64,000 nt of DNA from Lamellibrachia satsuma (lineage: Eukaryota; Annelida; Polychaeta; Sabellida; Siboglinidae): NCBI GenBank assembly GCA_033239005.1, contig BSQZ01000028.1, positions 4,144,501 to 4,208,500 on the forward strand. The letters run 5' to 3'. The stretch's first letter is position 1. Each line of letters begins with the position of its first letter. The position numbers and the translations under genes were made by a program. The notes below the pieces were generated by a model, which saw only the letters and a list, made by a program, of their open reading frames with translations, ran no database searches and was not told where the DNA came from. This document shows positions 62,001 through 64,000 of the stretch, one piece after another.

Positions 62001-64000
62001 TCACCCCTTTATATAATGAACCACGAGGTAGAACAAGACAGCAGAGTAAATGGCATATGCACAATGAGATGGCTACTAGAATGTTAATGACAATCTGTCA
62101 TCTGCAACAAGAATGCATACTTTGTCTCGAGCAGACTGTTTCTGCCATGGAGCGCGTCCTGTAGTTGAGACTTCAGGTCTTCGACCGTGTTACGGAACTG
62201 GTCCTTCTGTTGTCCCATTACTTTGGTAAGCTAAAACCATTCAGCAGAACTGGTGAATACATACAGTGGACTTCACTTAATAGAATCACTTCAAGCCAGA
62301 GAAATTTGACCATTTTAGAAAATTATTCAGTCCTAATCAATATATTTGATTCTACTAAATGGCTGATTCTATTATCAATGATTTTGTTAAGCGGAGTCGA
62401 CTGTGTAGAGTTGGTATTAAAAATTAAAACAATAACAATCTCAGAAATTGTGCATTAAGATATTTGATCTATTACGAAACTGTATTCAGTTATTTGGTAT
62501 GTTATGCAATATATGCATGTCACACAAAAAAAACATCTAATGTCAGTAACTACTAATATAACTATAACTATATAACCACTTTTATTCTAATATTTTGAAC
62601 ATTCTACAATATTTTTACATTCCAATTCTATAGCATCAGCCAAGTATATAAGATTCACAATTTCATAAGTTGTATAAAAAATGAAGTAAACAGAACTTTC
62701 TAATACCTCGTGAAGCCTTTCTTGCAATTCTGAATTCTCCATTTTTGTCATACGCAATTCTCTCTCCACATGTGACCTGAAAGATATAATGAAAGCGGAA
62801 AGACGTGCACCAAAGGTGCCAGAATAAGTGACAGGACAACGTGTAACAAGATTATACAAGATTGCCATCCAGGGTTGTTTGATTTAAATCATTTGATTTA
62901 AATCATTGATTTAAATCACTCCAAAAAAATCACTGATTTATTATTATTTTTTTTGACTTCCGATTTTTTAATCGCTGATTTATATGAATTTAACACAAAT
63001 AATTGTTTACAAGCATCGAGATCAACAAAGTTTTGTATGTTTTTTAATACAAAAGCACAAAGTGCGCACACTTGTGTAGCTGTATTGACACCAGATAGCC
63101 TGACAGTCAAATATGTTACGACATTGTATGTGTTTGAGCTATTCCCTTTCTGAATGCAGTGAAGCCACACAAACTTGTGTTCTTGAGGAAGTATCTTTTC
63201 AAGTCAGAAACCCTGAGTTAAAGTCCATTTAGAGTTTCTGCTAGTTGTTACCAATTCAGTATGTTGACTCAAGTAAGACAGTCTGGGCTACAATTGTTTA
63301 ATACTGTACCAGTTTGCAGTCTGGTTGGAGACCCTTAGAGTACACAGAGCCCTGGTCAGGTGCTAATCCACCCTTTCAGCAAACAATAATTAGCACTGCT
63401 ACAGCCTCAAACACACAGCATGCTTTCCTTTCCAAGACAGATTATGCAACTACAGGGGGTGAGGCCTTGTGGACATTGTCTAATGTCTTTATATAAGCAA
63501 AAATCATGTAACCTCTGTTAAGACAAGTACCCAAATTGATTTGAATAGAACACGTTTGAAAGAGTTTATAAATATAAACATCTATATAAATGTATATATA
63601 CCAGATAAAAAAAATCAAATAAATCCGATTTAAATCAAATGAATCCGATTTTTTTTTATAAAAAAATCATTATTTTTTTCAACCCTGTTGCCATCCAAAG
63701 CAAAAACCTCAGATGGCAAATGGATAAAGAAGCCATTGGCTTATCTCGAGTCCTTTCATCTGTCTATTTAAGTGTAGTATTTGTGTGAACTGCCCTTCAA
63801 ATATATTTGTCAACTTTGTTTTTAAACACTCACACAACTGGCATTTTTCGTTTTGTTCAACCTTAAAAGATCAAATGCCCCTTACGTTGCTAAGAAGTCA
63901 GTCTCTGCACCCCGTGATCCCGGGAAGCTTCCCACCCGTGTGGTGCTCATATGGGAAGTGATGGGTATCTCAAGGTCGGCCAGGGCACTGCGGACCGAGG
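35085..64000 (-). CDS. CCDC158: CCDC158-type coiled-coil protein, 24 exons, N-terminus beyond window
   Basis: Exons in transcript order: 64000-63886 (partial), 62776-62707, 62230-62121, 58332-58242, 57369-57124, 54768-54692, 54283-54173, 53609-53495, 53243-53124, 52161-51964, 50912-50364, 49840-49591, 49088-49023, 45220-45108, 43851-43693, 43358-43266, 42594-42442, 41647-41463, 41098-41001, 40152-40072, 37945-37910, 36821-36780, 36294-36157, 35152-35085. Phases agree throughout; 1093 codons plus stop. The protein is heptad-rich almost end to end. Blocks parallel human CCDC158 in order: SHVERELRMTKMENSELQER, FKDVHSILVDYG, AVKVAGLMQKAVTEKR with IDSLHSKIHWLEE, EHQEQDLARTKLKHQLELK, LRQLLEEMKSLI and the tail MMRDQDKKLKKVKG. 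Molecular function is poorly known; a cytoskeletal/scaffold role is inference from the coiled coil. The small exons at 37945-37910 (weak acceptor) and 36821-36780 are the least certain. Confidence 0.9.
35695..36024. mobile_element. Harbinger-like MITE, 330 bp, TAA target duplication
   Basis: Terminal inverted repeats AGGCCTGTTTA / TAAAGAGGCCT, flanked on both sides by TAA (35692-35694 and 36025-36027). A 3-bp TAA/TTA duplication is the PIF/Harbinger pattern. The right half (about 35943-36013) folds on itself through GATGTTTGTCCGATTATGTC and its complement. It lies in a CCDC158 intron. Confidence 0.75.
36375..36595. repeat. About 38-40-bp tandem repeat, 5 units
   Basis: Unit CCTCCCAATAATCCAATACA followed by CTTGTTAAACTTAAAGA with small length changes. 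CCDC158 intron. Confidence 0.85.
38081..38183. repeat. Inverted repeat with arms of about 38 bp
   Basis: Left arm from 38081 and right arm ending at 38183 share AATACCTTATTGCTT and its complement AAGCAATAAGGTATT, with a few mismatches elsewhere. Foldback element in a CCDC158 intron. Confidence 0.8.
38600..38700. repeat. 31-bp tandem repeat, about 3 units
   Basis: Unit GCCAGCACATCGTGCCAAAG then CAGACGGTGAT. CCDC158 intron. Confidence 0.85.
39490..39990. repeat. 25-bp minisatellite, about 19 units
   Basis: Unit GTATGTCTGTACCCTGTATG + ACATG with variants and one truncated unit near 39724. Minus-strand ORFs of up to 229 codons here are repeat artefacts inside a CCDC158 intron. Confidence 0.95.
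40270..40650. mobile_element. MITE, CTCATGAAACTTTT family, with inverted ends
   Basis: Left end 40273-40318 (TGACATGGTAATTGCCTCTC, ATGAAACTTTTGATATTC) is matched in inverted form at 40604-40649 (GAATACCAAAAGTTTCTTGA, CACCATGTCA). Best-preserved of three copies (also 12574-12750 and 56735-56935). Confidence 0.75.
43025..43137. repeat. (GGGT)n microsatellite, about 27 units
   Basis: An unbroken GGGT run on the plus strand, expanded from the short GTGGGTGGGTGGGG of the dispersed repeat seen at 19040. Strong G-quadruplex candidate; the CCDC158 transcript carries the ACCC strand. Confidence 0.95.
43338..43432. repeat. 46-bp duplication copying a CCDC158 acceptor
   Basis: GCACTCTTTGTGACAGCCTG, with AAACATGTCA after it, occurs at 43342 and again at 43388. 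The unit contains the first 17 bases of exon 43358-43266 and its cag acceptor, so a second acceptor lies 46 bases upstream in the transcript. Confidence 0.9.
43905..44480 (-). mobile_element. tRNA-derived SINE (two partial copies in tandem)
   Basis: The minus-strand head at about 44480-44390 has tRNA-like GTGGCATTGTGGTTAGTACA (A box) and GGGTTCAAATCC (B box), with CTCTCAATCGAGAG between. Body blocks (CTCTGGGAAGCATTCA, TACAACTGAGTGAACTGAGG) recur at 43905-44130, 44200-44370 and at 19205-19585. Confidence 0.75.
44455..44945. repeat. 21-bp minisatellite grown from the SINE head
   Basis: Unit ACCGCACCCCACAACAATGC + C, about 23 units. The first unit is continuous with the SINE head (minus strand GGGGTGCGGTGGCATTGTGG), so the array is an expansion of the SINE 5' end. 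Both-strand ORFs are artefacts. Confidence 0.95.
45285..47330. repeat. 67-bp minisatellite A, about 30 units
   Basis: Unit ACATTTATAATTATGGTTTG, TATACACATGGGACATATGC, ATGTGTCAGTATTCCCCTAC, TGATAAT. Units differ mainly at GACATATGC/GACATACGC/GATATATGC. The last two units are more diverged. CCDC158 intron. Confidence 0.97.
47336..47540 (+). mobile_element. tRNA-derived SINE-like element
   Basis: Plus strand GTGGTGGCTCAGTGGTTAGA + GCAC is a tRNA-like A-box region, followed by TGTCAATCGAGAGGA. A clear B box is lacking. The downstream body has no match in this window. Different from the SINE at 43905. Confidence 0.5.
47820..48890. repeat. 67-bp minisatellite B, about 16 units
   Basis: Unit GAGAGACGTGGTGAGGAGAG, ACACGGAGGTGGCAGAGGTT, GTGGAGGGGACGGCAAAGGT, TAAGAAT. 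Same length as, but unrelated to, the array at 45285-47330. The last units are diverged. CCDC158 intron. Confidence 0.97.
49145..49560. other. Intron without recognised elements
   Basis: CCDC158 intron sequence between exons 49088-49023 and 49840-49591; no clear repeat or structure seen. Confidence 0.5.
50150..50330. repeat. Dispersed repeat fragment shared with 32180-32345
   Basis: Shares CTTTTGATGATTTCAACAAA, GTGTGATGGGATAAAT-like and GCTTTAACTATAT blocks with 32180-32345 near the end of the ZMAT2 gene. 42100-42180 has an inverted GTTGAAATCATCAAAAGAAT. Family unknown. Confidence 0.5.
52148..52565. repeat. About 47-bp minisatellite copying a CCDC158 acceptor, about 9 units
   Basis: Unit CTCATGATTGTCTCCTACAA, ATACCAGACTGACTGTGTGA, GACTGCT. 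The first unit starts 14 bases inside exon 52161-51964, so each unit carries a copy of the acceptor (minus strand TTTGTAG|GAGACAATCATGAG), with substitutions in some copies. Confidence 0.93.
52905..53025. repeat. 35-bp tandem repeat, 3 units
   Basis: Unit TATCACATGATAACACAAAT followed by TACAGATACAACAGC. CCDC158 intron. Confidence 0.93.
54335..54425. repeat. 30-bp tandem repeat, 3 units
   Basis: Unit CAGATTACAGTGTGGTGTAC followed by ACTGGTGTAA. CCDC158 intron. Confidence 0.93.
55100..56635. repeat. 30-bp minisatellite, about 51 units
   Basis: Unit GTAATGCAAGGAGTCATAAG CTGTGGCTGG, with SHIFT-free 30-bp spacing except a few 31-bp units (extra G) that switch reading frame. Variants GTTATAAG and GTGGATGG alternate in blocks. 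Long ORFs on both strands (up to 364 codons) are artefacts in a CCDC158 intron. Confidence 0.97.
56735..56935. mobile_element. MITE, CTCATGAAACTTTT family, third copy
   Basis: Left end AAATGGTAATTGGCTGTCAA, GAAACTTTTGGTAT and right end GAATGAATACCAAAAGTATT, AATCACCATGTCAAA are inverted copies and match the element at 40270-40650. CCDC158 intron. Confidence 0.7.
57355..57520. repeat. 61-bp tandem repeat copying a CCDC158 acceptor, 2.7 units
   Basis: Units start at 57355, 57416 and 57477 (CATATCAGACAGTGTCTGTA ...). Each holds the first 15 bases of exon 57369-57124 and its acceptor (minus strand CTCCCTACAG|ACACTGTC). Confidence 0.95.
59466..61690. repeat. 60-bp minisatellite, 37 units of exactly equal length
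   Basis: Unit GGCGGTGAAACAGCCAGGTC, ACTTGGTGCGGATGGAGACA, GGCCTGCCAAGGAGAGCAGA. No indel in 37 units. A four-unit (240-bp) higher-order block is visible (60301-60420 recurs at 60541-60660). Plus-strand (842 codons) and minus-strand (741 codons) ORFs run right through; no splice or homology support, and the array is in a CCDC158 intron. Confidence 0.97.
61745..61950. repeat. 18-bp minisatellite, about 12 units
   Basis: Unit GAGAAGGCTGCTGTCAGG, with GACAGG in some. Directly after the 60-bp array; both are multiples of 3, which keeps the plus-strand frame open across both. Confidence 0.95.
62870..63687. mobile_element. hAT-like non-autonomous element, 818 bp, 8-bp target duplication
   Basis: Ends are CAGGGTTG and CAACCCTG, flanked by the direct repeat TTGCCATC (62862-62869 and 63688-63695). 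Subterminal GATTTAAATC motifs occur in clusters at both ends (62880-62930 and 63610-63640). No transposase ORF. CCDC158 intron. An 8-bp target duplication with CAGGG ends is the hAT-superfamily pattern. Confidence 0.85.

Overview
This window comes from an animal nuclear genome, probably a marine invertebrate (a mollusc or other lophotrochozoan is my best guess; the phylum is not provable from the sequence alone). The reasons are GT-AG introns splitting short in-phase exons, AT-rich introns, tRNA-derived SINEs with pol III boxes, P-element/THAP-like, SGNH-hydrolase and LINE debris, many small inverted-repeat transposons, and a very heavy load of minisatellites. Nothing looks prokaryotic.

Three conserved genes can be rebuilt exon by exon. 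(1) A FAM114A1/FAM114A2-type gene on the minus strand, 13 coding exons from 22292 down to 10729. The exon phases all agree and give 832 codons plus stop. (2) ZMAT2 (SNU23, a tri-snRNP zinc-finger protein) on the plus strand, exons 2-6 at 28861-32857; its first coding exon was not found. (3) A CCDC158-type coiled-coil gene on the minus strand, 24 exons from the window edge (64000) down to 35085. It is cut only at its N-terminus and gives 1093 codons plus stop against about 1110 residues in the human protein. FAM114A and ZMAT2 lie head to head; ZMAT2 and CCDC158 lie tail to tail.

Layout: 1-3140 holds a broken THAP/P-element-like transposase and a fragment of a second one. 3197-6713 holds a compact group of short unrecognised ORFs, including one with an RPA1-like zinc-ribbon OB-fold and a (TTDVGHG)n tract, plus a two-exon plus-strand terminal coding piece. 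6720-10400 is repeat-rich (SGNH hydrolase relic, LINE tail, hairpin). 10408-23500 is FAM114A. 23500-28860 is AT-rich intergenic DNA with a (TA)n tract and a palindromic GGCCGAAC-motif cluster. 28861-32940 is ZMAT2. 33375-34190 is a 24-bp minisatellite. 35085-64000 is CCDC158, with introns full of arrays.

The most unusual structure is the way minisatellites are placed. In four exons (ZMAT2 exon 2 and three CCDC158 exons) a tandem array or duplication starts inside the exon and copies the exon-intron junction, so several near-identical splice donors or acceptors lie in a row. Other arrays include a 60-bp array of 37 exact-length units open on both strands, two neighbouring and unrelated arrays that share a 67-bp period, a 21-bp array grown out of a SINE head, and G-quadruplex-prone (GGGT)n and 14-bp arrays. 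Several small DNA transposons are clear, including a hAT-like element with an 8-bp target duplication and a Harbinger-like element with a TAA duplication.
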